From an uncultured Draconibacterium sp. (lineage in GTDB: Bacteria > Bacteroidota > Bacteroidia > Bacteroidales > Prolixibacteraceae), in contig NZ_CAJXTC010000006.1 in the NCBI RefSeq assembly GCF_913060805.1, forward strand, positions 62,001 through 126,000: a stretch of 64,000 bases of DNA, in the 5' to 3' direction. Below the pieces are notes generated by a model, which made no database searches, was not told the origin of the DNA, and saw nothing but the letters and a program-made list of their open reading frames with translations. This document shows, one piece after another, positions 8,985 through 19,700 of this stretch (position 1 is its first letter; each line of letters starts with the position of its first letter). A program made the translations under genes and the position numbers.

Positions 8985-10517
8985 TTATTGTAATTGTATT
9001 AAAACAACTGATTTTGATGGTAGCTCAACGGTTAATTTACCGTTTTTAGGTTTTGCTACATCAAAGTCTTTTAAGCTCACCGTTTCCTGCCTGCCAAAAT
9101 CGTTATAGTTATTCATTTTGTCCGAAGTGATGATCTGTCCGTTTGCAGACGCAAATTCATCTCCGGTTACTTCAATTTCGATTGTTTCGCTTTTGTTTGG
9201 ATTCAGATTACACATGGTAATTGAAACCACTCCGTCTTTTGTTGAAGCCGAAGTATGAACAGCCGGAACTGATTTTCCGTCGAACTCATATTGTTCGGTT
9301 TTCAGGTTCGTAGGAATCATTGTTGCATCCTGGTGAACGCTGTACATTTTAAACACGTAGTAAGTTGGCGTTAACACCATTTCGTCTTCTTTGGTAAGAA
9401 TTACCGATTGCAAAACGTTAACGGTTTGTGCAATGTTACTCATCTTAACACGGTCGGCGTGGTTGTTAAAAATATTCAGGTTGATACCGGCTACCAATGC
9501 ATCGCGCAAAGTGTTTTGCTGATACAGGAAACCAGGATTTGTACCTTCTTCAACATTAAACCAGTTTCCCCATTCGTCAACGATCAAACCAACACGTTTG
9601 GCCGGATCGTATTTGTCCATAATGGTTGAATGACGGTTAACCAGTGTTTCCATGTTTAGGGTGTTATTCATTACCGAAATCCACTCTTTTTCGCCAAAAT
9701 CGGTAGCGTGCCCTTTGTCTTCCCACGAGTTGGTAAACGTGTAAGCGTGCAACGAAACTCCCTGAACAAGGTGAGGGTGACGCATTGTTTTTTGCATTAC
9801 CACTTCCATCCAGTTGTAGTCGGCAATGTTTGGTCCACCGGCGATTTTATACTCGGCACCACCACAGTAGCTGGCAAAACGATTGTATAAATCAGAATAA
9901 TATTCCGGAGTCATGTTTCCGCCACATCCCCAGTTTTCGTTACCAATTCCCCAGTATTTTACATCCCAAGGCTCTTCGCGACCGTTTTTTTTACGCAGGT
10001 CGGTCATTGGGCTAACGTTAGATGAAGTAACGTATTCAACCCATTCAGAAGCTTCCTGAACGGTTCCCGAACCAACATTGATGTTGATGTATGGTTCGGC
10101 ACCAATAATCGAGCAAAAATCAAGGAATTCGTGTGTTCCAAAACTGTTGTCTTCGGTAACTCCACCCCAGTGAATATTTACCATTGACGGGCGATCTTCT
10201 TTTGGGCCAATTCCATCTTTCCAGTGGTAAGTGTCACCAAAACATCCTCCGGGCCAGCGCAGTACAGGAATGTTCATTTCCTGAAGTGCAACAATTACAT
10301 CGTCGCGGAAACCGCGTGTATTCGAGATGTCGGAATTTTCTCCCACATAAATACCACCGTAAATACAGCGGCCAAGGTGCTCGGCAAAGTGTCCGTAAAT
10401 TTCTTTGTTGATTTTTGTTTCTGCCTGATCAGTGTGCAAAGTCAGTGTACTTTGTGCAAAAGCCACCGAAACCGCCAATAGAAGAAAAGCAGATAATGTG
10501 AATTTTAATTTTAACAT
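8985..10517 (-). CDS. GH51 alpha-L-arabinofuranosidase
   Basis: A 510-residue retaining alpha-L-arabinofuranosidase that removes L-arabinofuranose from arabinan or arabino-oligosaccharides. A Sec signal peptide ([15 protein letters not shown], cleavage near 22) sends it to the periplasm or beyond. The catalytic domain shows [20 protein letters not shown] (about 85-104), the acid/base Glu194 in [11 protein letters not shown] and the nucleophile Glu315 in IVDEWGNWF, with the usual C-terminal beta domain ending KSVVLIQLQ. Length matches the family. It is the last gene of the operon that begins with the GH43 gene ending at 12,686 and is closed by a strong terminator. The order (GH43, GH43, GH51) suggests it finishes oligosaccharides made by the endo-acting enzymes. 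Confidence 0.95.
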   Translation of the reverse strand: MLKLKFTLSAFLLLAVSVAFAQSTLTLHTDQAETKINKEIYGHFAEHLGRCIYGGIYVGENSDISNTRGFRDDVIVALQEMNIPVLRWPGGCFGDTYHWKDGIGPKEDRPSMVNIHWGGVTEDNSFGTHEFLDFCSIIGAEPYININVGSGTVQEASEWVEYVTSSNVSPMTDLRKKNGREEPWDVKYWGIGNENWGCGGNMTPEYYSDLYNRFASYCGGAEYKIAGGPNIADYNWMEVVMQKTMRHPHLVQGVSLHAYTFTNSWEDKGHATDFGEKEWISVMNNTLNMETLVNRHSTIMDKYDPAKRVGLIVDEWGNWFNVEEGTNPGFLYQQNTLRDALVAGINLNIFNNHADRVKMSNIAQTVNVLQSVILTKEDEMVLTPTYYVFKMYSVHQDATMIPTNLKTEQYEFDGKSVPAVHTSASTKDGVVSITMCNLNPNKSETIEIEVTGDEFASANGQIITSDKMNNYNDFGRQETVSLKDFDVAKPKNGKLTVELPSKSVVLIQLQ

Positions 10518-10696
10518 GATTCAGCTAATTTATGTTTGTTTCTATACTAATTTTTAATTCATAGGCAGTCAGGAGCCCTTTAAACGAAAGTACTAAATTA
10601 GCCTTTCTTAGCGAAGTTTCCCAATTGTAAAGGGAGCTTTGCACGTGGTAAGAACATTGTCCTGCCCCGACATAGTTGCCGGTATTCGGCAAATTG

Positions 10697-11674
10697 TTAT
10701 TTCGTTTGATCAACAACAGGCCAACCGTCGTTGTCCCACTCCATTTCCCGAATAATCAATTTTTGCCTTCCATTATCGTGCGCATCGTAACCATGACAAA
10801 CCAAATAGTCTTTCCCATTAAAAGTGTAAGCGGCGTTGTGTCCGATGGCGTACCAGTTATCGTTGCCTTTTAGTACCAGCGAACCTCCACCGGTAAGCAT
10901 CGATTTTCCTTCTTTATCTAAATAGGGTCCCTCGATGTTTTTGGCGCGGCCAACCATAATTTTGTATGTACTTTCGGCGGCACGGCAACAATAATCGAAA
11001 GAAACAAAAAGGTAATAATAGCCATTCTGTTTGAAGATAAACGGCGCTTCTATTGCTCCATCGCCGGCTTCGGTTTCTTCAATATCAAAACTTCTTTCAC
11101 GTTTGGCAATGGTGTGCCATTCTTCGGGTTGAGCGATAGTTGTAAGGTCGTCGTTTAATTTTACAAGTTTTAAGCCATTCCAGAACGAACCAAACGACAT
11201 CCATGGTTGCCCGTCATCGTCGAAAGCAATGGCCGGATCGATGGCGTTCCAGTCGTCTCTTCCGGGAACTGACTGAATTACTTTTCCGTGATCTGTCCAC
11301 TTATAATCCGGATCATCAGGATCGAGTGTTTTATTGGTAGCTACACCAATACACGAGGTGTTTTTACCAAACGCTGAAACCGAATAGTATAAATAATACT
11401 GATCGTTGTGGAAAATAATATCGGGTGCCCACATGTGCCCTGCAAAATCAGTCAGCGATTCTAAAACCCATTGCGGGGTTTCTTTAAAAACAGGGCCTTC
11501 TTTCGTCCAGTTTTTCATATCGGGCGACGACCACTGTGTAATTCCAAATCCTGTGCAAAACAGATAATAATTATCGTTCTCCTGAGTAATAACAGGATCG
11601 TGAACAAATATTTGCGACAATACATTTCCTGAAAAAAGGAACAGCGCTATTATAATGAGAATTGATTGCTTCAT
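10697..11674 (-). CDS. GH43 arabinan-active enzyme (endo-arabinanase type, subfamily 5-like)
   Basis: A 325-residue five-bladed-propeller enzyme with a signal peptide (IIIALFLFSGNVLSQ). All three GH43 catalytic carboxylates are visible: base Asp26 in VHDPVI, pKa-tuning Asp146 in WNAIDPAIAFDDDG and acid Glu209 in GAIEAPFIF. The compact length, and motifs such as HMWAPDI and FGSFWNGL, are those of endo-1,5-alpha-L-arabinanases. It would cut the arabinan backbone or its oligosaccharides. It lies 10 bp downstream of the previous GH43 gene, so the two are co-transcribed. The subfamily call is by recognition and could be an exo-acting relative. Confidence 0.88.
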   Translation of the reverse strand: MKQSILIIIALFLFSGNVLSQIFVHDPVITQENDNYYLFCTGFGITQWSSPDMKNWTKEGPVFKETPQWVLESLTDFAGHMWAPDIIFHNDQYYLYYSVSAFGKNTSCIGVATNKTLDPDDPDYKWTDHGKVIQSVPGRDDWNAIDPAIAFDDDGQPWMSFGSFWNGLKLVKLNDDLTTIAQPEEWHTIAKRERSFDIEETEAGDGAIEAPFIFKQNGYYYLFVSFDYCCRAAESTYKIMVGRAKNIEGPYLDKEGKSMLTGGGSLVLKGNDNWYAIGHNAAYTFNGKDYLVCHGYDAHDNGRQKLIIREMEWDNDGWPVVDQTK

Positions 11675-11684
11675 TTCTATGTGA

Positions 11685-12686
11685 TTATTGAATTCCTTCA
11701 GATGTCATAATTACCCGTTTCATAGTGCCATCGGGGTTGTAGTGCAGTTCGTCGATACAAACCGACCGGCGGAAACTTCCACCGTTGGGTTGAATACCAC
11801 CAGTGTGATAAATGAAATACCACTGATCTTGAAATTCGATGATGGCCTGGTGGTTTGTATTTGAGTTGCCAGCCAATTCGTTTAAAATGCCTTTGTATTC
11901 CCACGGGCCGGTAATCGACTTGCTCATTGCATAAGCCGTTTTTTCCGGGAACTGATAAGCGTACGATAGGTAGTACCAGTCGCCTCGTTTATGAATCCAC
12001 GGTGCTTCGGTAAAATTAGGCAGCTCAACTGTATGTATTTCGCCATCCAACTCAATCATATTGTCTTTTAGTTTTGCCCAGTAACAAGCTGTATTTCCCC
12101 AATAGAGGTAAGCCTGTCCATCGTCGTCGATGTAAACGGTTGGGTCGATATCGTCCCAGGTGATCTGGGTATGTTCAGTGGTCATGTCGTTTGTGATTAT
12201 AGCTTTTCCCAGTGCATCTTTAAACGGACCAACCGGACTATCGGAAACAGCAACACCAATTGCTTTTCCCTGAACGCTGCCATGTTCAACAGTTACATAC
12301 CAGTAAAATTTTCCGTTGCGCTCGATAACTTGTGCGGCCCAGGCATCGCCTTTTGCCCACTCGAAATCTGTAGTTTTTAACGGAACGGGGTGCTCTGTCC
12401 AGTTTACCAGATCGGTGGAAGAATATACCAGCCACTCGTTCATGCGGTAAAAGTTAAAATCGTTTGGCGCTTCGTCGTGACCTGCGTACAAAAACACGGT
12501 ATCGTTAAATACCAGCGCAGCAGGATCGGCAGTGAACTTATCCTTGATTATGGGATTATTGATATTAAGTTCTTTATGGGGCGGGTTAACGACAGCTTGC
12601 TGTTTTTCATCTTTTTGTTCCGTGGAGCAGTTCCAAAGAAACAGTCCAAAAAGACAAAGTGTTGCTAAGTTTTTTAATGATTTCAT
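11685..12686 (-). CDS. GH43 lipoprotein, arabinofuranosidase/xylosidase type
   Basis: A 333-residue GH43 enzyme with a lipoprotein signal (MKSLKNLATLCLFGLFLWNC, Cys20). Catalytic residues are visible as Asp54 (TADPAALVF), Asp181 (WDDIDPTVYIDDDG) and Glu227 (NFTEAPWIHKRG). The LYAGHDEAP and GSVQGKAIGVAVSDSPVGPF motifs resemble GH43 proteins annotated as exo-acting beta-xylosidase or alpha-L-arabinofuranosidase; the surrounding genes favour arabinose. It is the first gene of the operon whose promoter region (12,885-12,941) holds two 21-bp-spaced operator-like repeats. I cannot decide the subfamily (29-like or 1-like) from reading alone. Confidence 0.88.
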   Translation of the reverse strand: MKSLKNLATLCLFGLFLWNCSTEQKDEKQQAVVNPPHKELNINNPIIKDKFTADPAALVFNDTVFLYAGHDEAPNDFNFYRMNEWLVYSSTDLVNWTEHPVPLKTTDFEWAKGDAWAAQVIERNGKFYWYVTVEHGSVQGKAIGVAVSDSPVGPFKDALGKAIITNDMTTEHTQITWDDIDPTVYIDDDGQAYLYWGNTACYWAKLKDNMIELDGEIHTVELPNFTEAPWIHKRGDWYYLSYAYQFPEKTAYAMSKSITGPWEYKGILNELAGNSNTNHQAIIEFQDQWYFIYHTGGIQPNGGSFRRSVCIDELHYNPDGTMKRVIMTSEGIQ

Positions 12687-12884
12687 AGTTAAAATTTACA
12701 TCAAACGGAACCGACATTTTATGCCTTGAGAAGGCTGGCTTTTATGCTTTTTTCGTTTGACATATTGGTTTGATTATTTTTAAATATAAAATTGATTACT
12801 ATCCAGGTTTTGTACTTCTTAAATCACAGTTGAGTCAATCTTTAATTCTTGTTTTATCGTATTAGTCAGACCAAAACTGTACTT

Positions 12885-12941
12885 CAAAGATTCGAAACAA
12901 AATCTGTAAACAGGTGGAGTTTTAAATAATCCGGGTGGAGT
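12885..12941 (-). promoter_or_regulatory. Candidate hybrid-regulator operator and promoter of the GH43-GH43-GH51 operon
   Basis: On the minus strand ACTCCAC occurs at 12941-12935 and again at 12920-12914, a 21-bp direct repeat (GGTGGAGTTTT twice on the plus strand). Exactly 28 bp after the start of the nearer copy is AATCTTTG (12892-12885), a -7-like element with one mismatch to TAnnTTTG. The same layout is found before two other transcription units (22,005-22,061 and 33,971-34,048). AraC-type proteins bind direct half-sites two helical turns apart, and the hybrid regulator encoded at 22,112-26,398 ends in such a domain. Confidence 0.6.
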
Positions 12942-13079
12942 TTTGGATAAAAAAATGGTTTTACTCCTGTGTCCACTTTGTCCTATTTAAAAGTCTCCGT
13001 CAGAAAAGCTTTTACTGAAAGCTATAATTCATTCACAGCATTGATTTATAGAAGTATATGGTTTTTAAGATCACAAATA

Positions 13080-13112
13080 AAAGTCTGCCCAAATCTTGTT
13101 TGAGCAGACTTT
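13080..13112 (-). terminator. Terminator after the GH43 endo-arabinanase gene
   Basis: A 9-bp perfect stem (13080-13088 with 13104-13112) that extends inward by further pairs after one mismatch. On the minus strand it is followed by TTTTATTT. It sits about 72 nt past the GH43 stop codon and closes the operon that begins with the surface lipoprotein gene ending at 21,666. Confidence 0.7.
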
Positions 13113-13183
13113 ATAAATATCCTATCTATCGATGTTATAAATCGAAACTTCCAAGCTTATATTATCCAATCCCAACATCGTAA

Positions 13184-14875
13184 TTATTCTGTTTTTTTAC
13201 CCCAGTAAGTTGCGTCCAGATTTTTCTCAGTACCGGCATAAACCAGTGTTACAGCACGTGGAGAGGCTTCCCAATCCACTTCGCGTTCAACACAAACAAT
13301 TACATTACCCAATGTTAGTTGTTTGTTCGATTCATCGTAGCTCCAGTTTCCTGTAAGTGCACCTGTCATCGTACCATCCGATTTCAGGGTAAGACCGGTA
13401 GCGCCATCTTGCTGCGCATAGTGGTAACTCAGGTTAATGTGCTCCCAGGTACCAACCAGCTCGTCTTCGGTAATCGCACCGTATTCTTCAGGTACGCCGG
13501 CATAACGTTCGGGCAATGCAATTGGCCACAGGTTATTGGGTTCGTTTACCGACGCCGGACACCAAACAATGCGGCGTACGTGACCCATCATTATGGCATT
13601 GGAGTAAGCGTTACCACCCACATTTTTAGGCAGTCGTCCCTGCGACATGTAGAACCATTCGTCGGTATTTTCTTTTTGGAAAATGCAGCAGTGTGCAATT
13701 CCTACCCAGCCGTAACCCTCACTAAATTTGTAAGGATGCGTTACAATCGGATAACTGTCTCCTTGCCCGTCGGTAAAGTTCCGACCGGTAATATCGTAGT
13801 ACGGACCTTCAATGTTTTCGCTTCGTACCACTCGCGTGTTATACGGAACATCCAGTCCATCGTAAGCCATAAACAGGTAGTAGTAACCGTCTTTGTAAAT
13901 TACTTCCGGCGCTTCACTTCCTTGCCAGCGCGATCCTGCGGTACGTGTACCGATTCTCACACCATAACGCTCAGCCAGCTCGCTTGCACTGTCGGCCCAT
14001 GGATTACCCAGCGGATTGATTGGTTTTCCGGTTGTTGCATCAACTTGTAACAATGCAAAACCGCTGTGCCACGATCCGTGTATCAGGTAGTGGTTTCCAT
14101 CGGGTGCTACAATGTATGTTGGGTCGATGGCGTTGTAGTAGAAATAACCACTCCAGTCGGATAAACTTGAGCGACTGTAGTCCAGTCCACGATCCGATGA
14201 TGAGGTAGTTACAAAACCTTTGTCTTCCCAAACAGCTCCGGCCGGATCGGTTGATTCGCACATACCAATAAAGGCACGCTCGGTCCAGCTTCCGTCGAAG
14301 TTTTCTGCCGAATTGGTTTTACCCGACTCAATGTAATTAAAGATTACCACGCTGTAATACATGCGCAAAATCTCTTGTCCGCCAACGTTTACGCGGCGCA
14401 CTACCGGTGCCCAGTATCCGTATTGAATATTGTCTTCAGCGATGGCATCCAATCCCATGCGCGAACGAATTGAGTTAAGCGAATCGGCTACCCATTCCGG
14501 TGCGTCGTAAAAAGGTCCGCCAACCCATTCCCAGTTTACCAAATCGGTTGAACGTTTTCCCTGAAAATGCCCGTGTCCTTCGTGAGCATTACCATACGAT
14601 GCATCGGTGGCATACATGTAGTAATAACCGTTGTAGTAAGCAACCGATGGGTCGTGAACGTTGGCCAGGTTCCACTCGTCTCGGTTATTCCACGATGCTA
14701 TTGCAGAATAATCGTCGGGATATGATGGTATGGTGAAATCGATATCGGGATCAGTGTTATCATCCGGATCTTCAGGTTTTGTTACAATTCCTGTTGGTCC
14801 TGAATCATCGCTGCACCCGACAAATGTGAGGGAAGTTATGCTGATGAGAATAATCAATAAATACTTGAGCTTCAT
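13184..14875 (-). CDS. GH43 endo-arabinanase-like surface lipoprotein (subfamily 4 type, C-terminal beta domain)
   Basis: A 563-residue lipoprotein (LIILISITSLTFVGC, Cys21, followed by acidic SDDS as often seen in surface-exported Bacteroidota lipoproteins). After a short acidic linker (about 30-50) the propeller carries Asp75 (NVHDPSVAYYNGYYY), Asp251 (YNAIDPTYIVAPDG) and Glu321 (WQGSEAPEVIYKDG). The extra length, the CCIFQKENTDEWFYMSQGR segment and the C-terminal lipocalin-like part (LVGTWEHINLSYHY ... SDGTMTGALTGNWSYD) match the endo-acting arabinanases of arabinan loci such as that of B. thetaiotaomicron. It lies 83 bp after SusD, so it is probably the surface endo-enzyme making oligosaccharides for the adjacent SusC/SusD importer. 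Confidence 0.9.
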   Translation of the reverse strand: MKLKYLLIILISITSLTFVGCSDDSGPTGIVTKPEDPDDNTDPDIDFTIPSYPDDYSAIASWNNRDEWNLANVHDPSVAYYNGYYYMYATDASYGNAHEGHGHFQGKRSTDLVNWEWVGGPFYDAPEWVADSLNSIRSRMGLDAIAEDNIQYGYWAPVVRRVNVGGQEILRMYYSVVIFNYIESGKTNSAENFDGSWTERAFIGMCESTDPAGAVWEDKGFVTTSSSDRGLDYSRSSLSDWSGYFYYNAIDPTYIVAPDGNHYLIHGSWHSGFALLQVDATTGKPINPLGNPWADSASELAERYGVRIGTRTAGSRWQGSEAPEVIYKDGYYYLFMAYDGLDVPYNTRVVRSENIEGPYYDITGRNFTDGQGDSYPIVTHPYKFSEGYGWVGIAHCCIFQKENTDEWFYMSQGRLPKNVGGNAYSNAIMMGHVRRIVWCPASVNEPNNLWPIALPERYAGVPEEYGAITEDELVGTWEHINLSYHYAQQDGATGLTLKSDGTMTGALTGNWSYDESNKQLTLGNVIVCVEREVDWEASPRAVTLVYAGTEKNLDATYWGKKTE

Positions 14876-14958
14876 GTTTAATTGCTTTTGATTAAAAACT
14901 TCCTTATCGACACAAAAAATATGCCGATAAGGAAGTGGCTATTTTTTTTGAACAGTTC

Positions 14959-16716
14959 CTAATTCAGATCAACAATCGGACGAACAGTGTACCCTTTTTC
15001 AAAGAAAGCAGGTCCGTTGTCTTCGTTCTTGTTTGCCGAGTTACCCACAAGATTTGGGTTAGCATTCAAGGTTGACTGAAAGATTGGGAAATATTCATGT
15101 CCTTTATAGTAATATTCGAACGATGAATCATCAGCTGTTTCTGCAGTAAGCAGTTCTGTTGAAGCTGTACCATCACGTTTGTAATAAGCGTGCTCAACCA
15201 ACTGATTCAAACGATCAGCATCGTAGAAAAATCCCCAACGAAGCAAGTCGATACCACGTCCGTTTTCGCAACCAAATTCTTTTGGACGCTCAACGTTAGC
15301 AATTTGTTCGAACAGCGCATTTGCCGATGGGAAGTCTGAAACCTGAAGATCTTCAAGAGCAACACGGTTACGCACCTGGTTAATGTAATCGATAGCCGTT
15401 TGTGTTGGGCCGTTGATTTCGTTTTCGCACTCTGCAGCACGTAATAAAACGTCGCTGTAACGCATTAGGCGCAAGTTAACACCACAGTGCAATCCGTTTG
15501 TAATCGAGCTGTAAATGTTGTTTCTCGCATTGGTGAATTTCGCAATTGAGATACCACCCTGTGCATTGTTCGAAAGTGGAGTTTCAGTAATCTCTTGCTG
15601 ATAAATGGTGTTACTACGAGGATCTCCGTTTGGATATGCATCGGTTTTCAAACCGGTGTAAGTGTTATATTCCGGTTCGTAAGTTACCAGTGTCCAGTAT
15701 AAACGAGGATCTAAACGACCATCAGTACAGTTTTCAGCTCTGAACAGGTTGTACAACCATGGTGCTCCTGCAAGGTCACCCCAGCTACCCAATTCCTGAG
15801 AAGCGAAGTTACTTTCTACAGCGTGTCCCTGAGTTGCTTCAGAGCTAATGTTTACCGGAGTCCACTCTTCGTCAGTTCCGCCTGTTCCGTAGTCTAAAAA
15901 TTGTACTTCGAAAAGACTTTCAGCGTTGTTCTCAGTATCTTCTTTAAAGTTGTCGCCATAGTCGGGCACCAACTCGTAATGTCCGTATTTACCGGCAATA
16001 ATGTCTTTCAGTACGGTGTAAGCTTCGTTAAATTTATGACGGAACATTAAAGTACGCGCCAAATATCCGGCAGCAGCACCACATGTAGCACGACCTCCGG
16101 CCCACTCGCCACCTTCATCGCGCGATGGCAAAATGTTCATCGCTTCGGCAAAGTCAGCCTCAATTTGGTCGAATACTTCGTCTTGCGTGTTGTTAGCTGC
16201 ATACATGGTGTTAATATCCGAGTACGAAGCATAATCAGTAATTAAAGGAACTGTTTGGTAATACGTTGCCAAAGCATAGTAAGCCAAAGATCTCAGGAAC
16301 AATGCCTGACCTTTAATTTGGTTGTATGCATCTTCCGACATTTCAACTTCATCAACTTTCGATAATACAAAGTTGGTGCGGTTTACCACGTGGTAGTTGT
16401 CGCGCCAAGGCCACTCGTCACCAATTCCGATGGTTCCCGGAGAGTTCAAATTATCGTAATCTAAATACCACTGTTGAGATGAGTTCCAAACTTCGTCGCC
16501 ACGTACAGCATCCAAAGTATAACCAACACGGGCGTAAGTACCTTCAAGGCGAATGCGGTTGTAGCACGCAACAATCGCCTCCTGAAGTTCTGATTCTGTG
16601 TTACCAAAATCATAGGTGGTCTGGTTGTTCGGATTCACAACATCCAGTTGCTCATTGCAGGCGGTAAAACCTCCAATAAGCGCCAACATTATTAGAATTA
16701 TATTTAATCTTTTCAT
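14959..16716 (-). CDS. SusD-family lipoprotein of the arabinan operon
   Basis: A 585-residue SusD/RagB protein with lipoprotein signal (MKRLNIILIMLALIGGFTAC, Cys20) and typical helices such as KGQALFLRSLAYYALATYYQ (about 135-155) and YSDVLLRAAECENEING. It pairs with the SusC ending 29 bp upstream. The C-terminus does not show the common QNPGY ending but FFEKGYTVRPIVDLN, so the last segment differs from the other three SusD proteins here. Being in the hybrid-regulator operon, it most likely binds arabino-oligosaccharides; that is inferred from neighbours. Confidence 0.93.
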   Translation of the reverse strand: MKRLNIILIMLALIGGFTACNEQLDVVNPNNQTTYDFGNTESELQEAIVACYNRIRLEGTYARVGYTLDAVRGDEVWNSSQQWYLDYDNLNSPGTIGIGDEWPWRDNYHVVNRTNFVLSKVDEVEMSEDAYNQIKGQALFLRSLAYYALATYYQTVPLITDYASYSDINTMYAANNTQDEVFDQIEADFAEAMNILPSRDEGGEWAGGRATCGAAAGYLARTLMFRHKFNEAYTVLKDIIAGKYGHYELVPDYGDNFKEDTENNAESLFEVQFLDYGTGGTDEEWTPVNISSEATQGHAVESNFASQELGSWGDLAGAPWLYNLFRAENCTDGRLDPRLYWTLVTYEPEYNTYTGLKTDAYPNGDPRSNTIYQQEITETPLSNNAQGGISIAKFTNARNNIYSSITNGLHCGVNLRLMRYSDVLLRAAECENEINGPTQTAIDYINQVRNRVALEDLQVSDFPSANALFEQIANVERPKEFGCENGRGIDLLRWGFFYDADRLNQLVEHAYYKRDGTASTELLTAETADDSSFEYYYKGHEYFPIFQSTLNANPNLVGNSANKNEDNGPAFFEKGYTVRPIVDLN

Positions 16717-16745
16717 AATGATATCTTATTTATTCGATTATAGTT

Positions 16746-19700
16746 TTAGAATGAGAAGTTTACTCCAAACATCATGCTTCGTGGTGTTGGATACGAAGCG
16801 TAGTTGTAACCCGGAGTGAATGTTCCTCCTGCAAAATCTACGTTGTAACCTTTGTATTTCGACAATGTTGCTACGTTTTGAGCCGATGCGTAAACGCGAA
16901 CACCGCTAATGTATCCGCCAAACCAGCTGTCGGGCATGTTGTAACCCAACTCGATGTTGGCAATTTTAAGGTACGATGCATCCTGAATGTAACGCTGGCT
17001 AAACATATCGTTGGTAATTGAACCCGCCGATTTGTATGCAATACGTGGTACATCGGTATTTGTGTTGTCAGGTGTCCAGGCATTCAACAGGTCGGTGCTT
17101 TTGTTAAGTGCACCGTACGAGCTGTGCAAGGTAACGTCAACAAAGTCAACAGCTTTAAAACCTGCAGCTCCGTGTGTTGCCACGCTCAGGTCTAAACCTT
17201 TCCATTCTGCACGTGCATTAAAACCAAAGTTAAAGTCTGGCAAACCGCTTCCCAGGTAAGTCTGGTCTTCGTTGGTAATCTCGCCATCGTTGTTCAGGTC
17301 GGCGTAAGCCACGTCGCCCGGCTGTGCTCCGGGTTGATTGATGTATCCACCTTCTGAGTTGATACGGTTATCAATTTCTTCCTGCGACTGGAAGATACCT
17401 TCGTAAACGTAACCATAGAATGAACCCACTTCGCGACCTACCTCTGTGCGGCTGTTACCATCGGTACGAGGTTCGCCCGAAACACCTAACTTTTTCACTT
17501 CGTTGTTCAGCGTTGATAAGTTGGCAGTAAGGTCGAATTTAACCGCATTTTGGTGATTGTGGTAGGCAACCAGGAACTCAAGACCTGAGTTCTCCATTGT
17601 TGCAGCGTTCATTGTTACTGTTGCGTTTGTAGCACCGGCGTTTGTCGGAACGGCTACACTGTAAAGCAAATCTTCTGATGTTGATTTATACCAGTCGAAA
17701 GTAAATTCTAATTTATTGTTGAACATACCCAGGTCAAGACCAAAGTCGATGGTTTTTTTCTTTTCCCACATGATACCTGTGTTCACGTAGTTAGAAATTG
17801 CAGAACCGGTAACTTTGTTGTTATCGAAACTGTACGTGTAGTTACCTCTCGACATTACGTCCATGTACTGGTATTCACCAATGTTTTCGTTACCCAGCTC
17901 ACCGTAGCTACCACGAACTTTCAGTAAGTTAATTATCGATTCGTCAATATCGAAGAAGTCTTCGCGTTCGATACGCCAACCTCCCGAGATTGATGGGAAC
18001 CAATCCCAACGGTCTTCAGAAGAAAGACGGCTAGAACCATCGCGACGTACGGTTGCCGAAAGCAGGTATTTATCGTCGAAATTGTAGTTGATACGACCGA
18101 TGTACGAAGCCAAAACGTGTTCGCTTTCGTAACTGTTACCTGAAGTCTCCTCTGCATTATTGATTTGCAAATAGTAAGGCTCCGGCAGGTTCACACCTTT
18201 AGCGGCAAGTGTGTGGTAAAGCTCGCGCTGGAACGTTTGACCGGCAAGAACATTAACATGATGACGTCCGAATTTGCCATCGTAGTTAATTGTATTCTCA
18301 ATCAATGCATCGGTATATTTACGGTATCCTTGCGACAGCGTTTCGTTGCTTTTCGACAAGTAGTTTGTTGTACTTTGAATAAACGCAGGAACAAAAGTGA
18401 AATCCTTTGCAGTTGTTTGGCTGTACGATAAGTTAAGGTTGTAACTTAAATTGTGATTTTCGTTTGCCTGACCAACCATATCTAACAGGTCGACATTTGC
18501 TGAACCTGACGCAACAACACGGTCAACCTGAGAATTTCTTTCCAACAAATTATTGGTAAGCAAAAGGTTGGTTACACGCAAGTCGCCATGCACATCGTCG
18601 TAGTAAGTTCCGTAACCGTACGAGTCGTAGTTGTATTCTGATGCAGCCGAAATTTTATCGTCGAGCACCCAGGTTGATTCATCGTAAGCTTTAATACTCG
18701 GAGGAGTAAGCAATGCCGATGCCATAACCGGATATTGTGCACCATATAAACCCTGAACATACTCGTTAGCGTTACTCAACGACATGTTGTCCTGGTCGCT
18801 GTGGCTATAAACAATGTTTGTTTTAATCTTGATGAATTTAACATCCATGGTGTTGTTTACACGGGCAGTATAACGTTCGAAGTTAGGACCTGCACCTTCC
18901 ATTGTACCTTCCTGGCTGTAGTAGTCGAGCGCAATGTTGTAAGTGTTGTTTTCGCCACCACCCGATAAGTTGATGTTGTGGTTTTGGCGAATACCTGTTT
19001 TAAATGCTTCGTTGAACCAATCGGTGTTAACTACGCTTGGATCAAGGTATTTATCGCTTGTTGGATTGTATCCGGCAGGAACATCCATGTCGCTGTTATT
19101 GTATGCCATGGTAACGTACTGTCCGTATTGCGATGCATCCATAACATCGTAAACACCTTCTTGTACCTTGTCGATACCAAAGTAACCTTTATAGTCGATT
19201 TTCATCGCCTGGTTCTTTTTACCTTGTTTTGTGGTGATGATTACCACACCGTTTGCAGCACGCGAACCATAGATTGCAGCAGCCGCCGCATCTTTAAGCA
19301 CCTGGAGTGTTTCGATATCGTTTGGCGAGAAATCGCGGATTGTTGTTCCCATTGGTACACCGTCAACCACATAAAGAGGAGCAGTGCTACCAAACGAACC
19401 AATACCACGAATACGTACTGTTGGGTCGGCTCCCGGTTGTCCGTCAGAAGTAATCTGAACACCCGAAACTTTACCCTGAAGCATGGTTGAGATGTTTGAG
19501 TTTGAAACTTTTTTCATCTCTTCGGTATCAACAATTGCCACCGAACCGGTAAGGTCAACTTTACGCTGTGTACCGTAACCTACAACCACAACCTGGTCGA
19601 GGCCGATCATATCCGGAGCCAATGTAATGTTTCCGATTTGAGTTTTTCCTTCAACGGCTACTTCAATGCTTTTGTAACCGATAAACGAGATTGATAGTGT

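Larger units (their letters stand above)
12687..13183. other. 497-bp intergenic region between two arabinan operons
   Basis: AT-rich, no credible gene. It contains the terminator of the upstream SusC/SusD/GH43 operon (13,080-13,112) and the promoter with two helically phased repeats for the downstream GH43 operon (12,885-12,941). That leaves a leader of about 190 nt before the GH43 start codon. Confidence 0.7.

Noticed and set aside
10525-10716. 63-codon minus-strand frame between GH51 and GH43
   Set aside because: Overlaps the end of the GH43 gene, has no signal or domain, and the composition is not protein-like.
12970-12976. Additional TGTCCAC copy near the GH43 operon promoter
   Set aside because: It is in the opposite orientation, has no partner 21 bp away and no TAnnTTTG element at 28 bp; not counted as part of the operator.
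13319-14050. Long plus-strand open frame of 243 codons
   Set aside because: It is antisense to the GH43 endo-arabinanase gene, has no family features and reads as a mirror of that gene's codon pattern.
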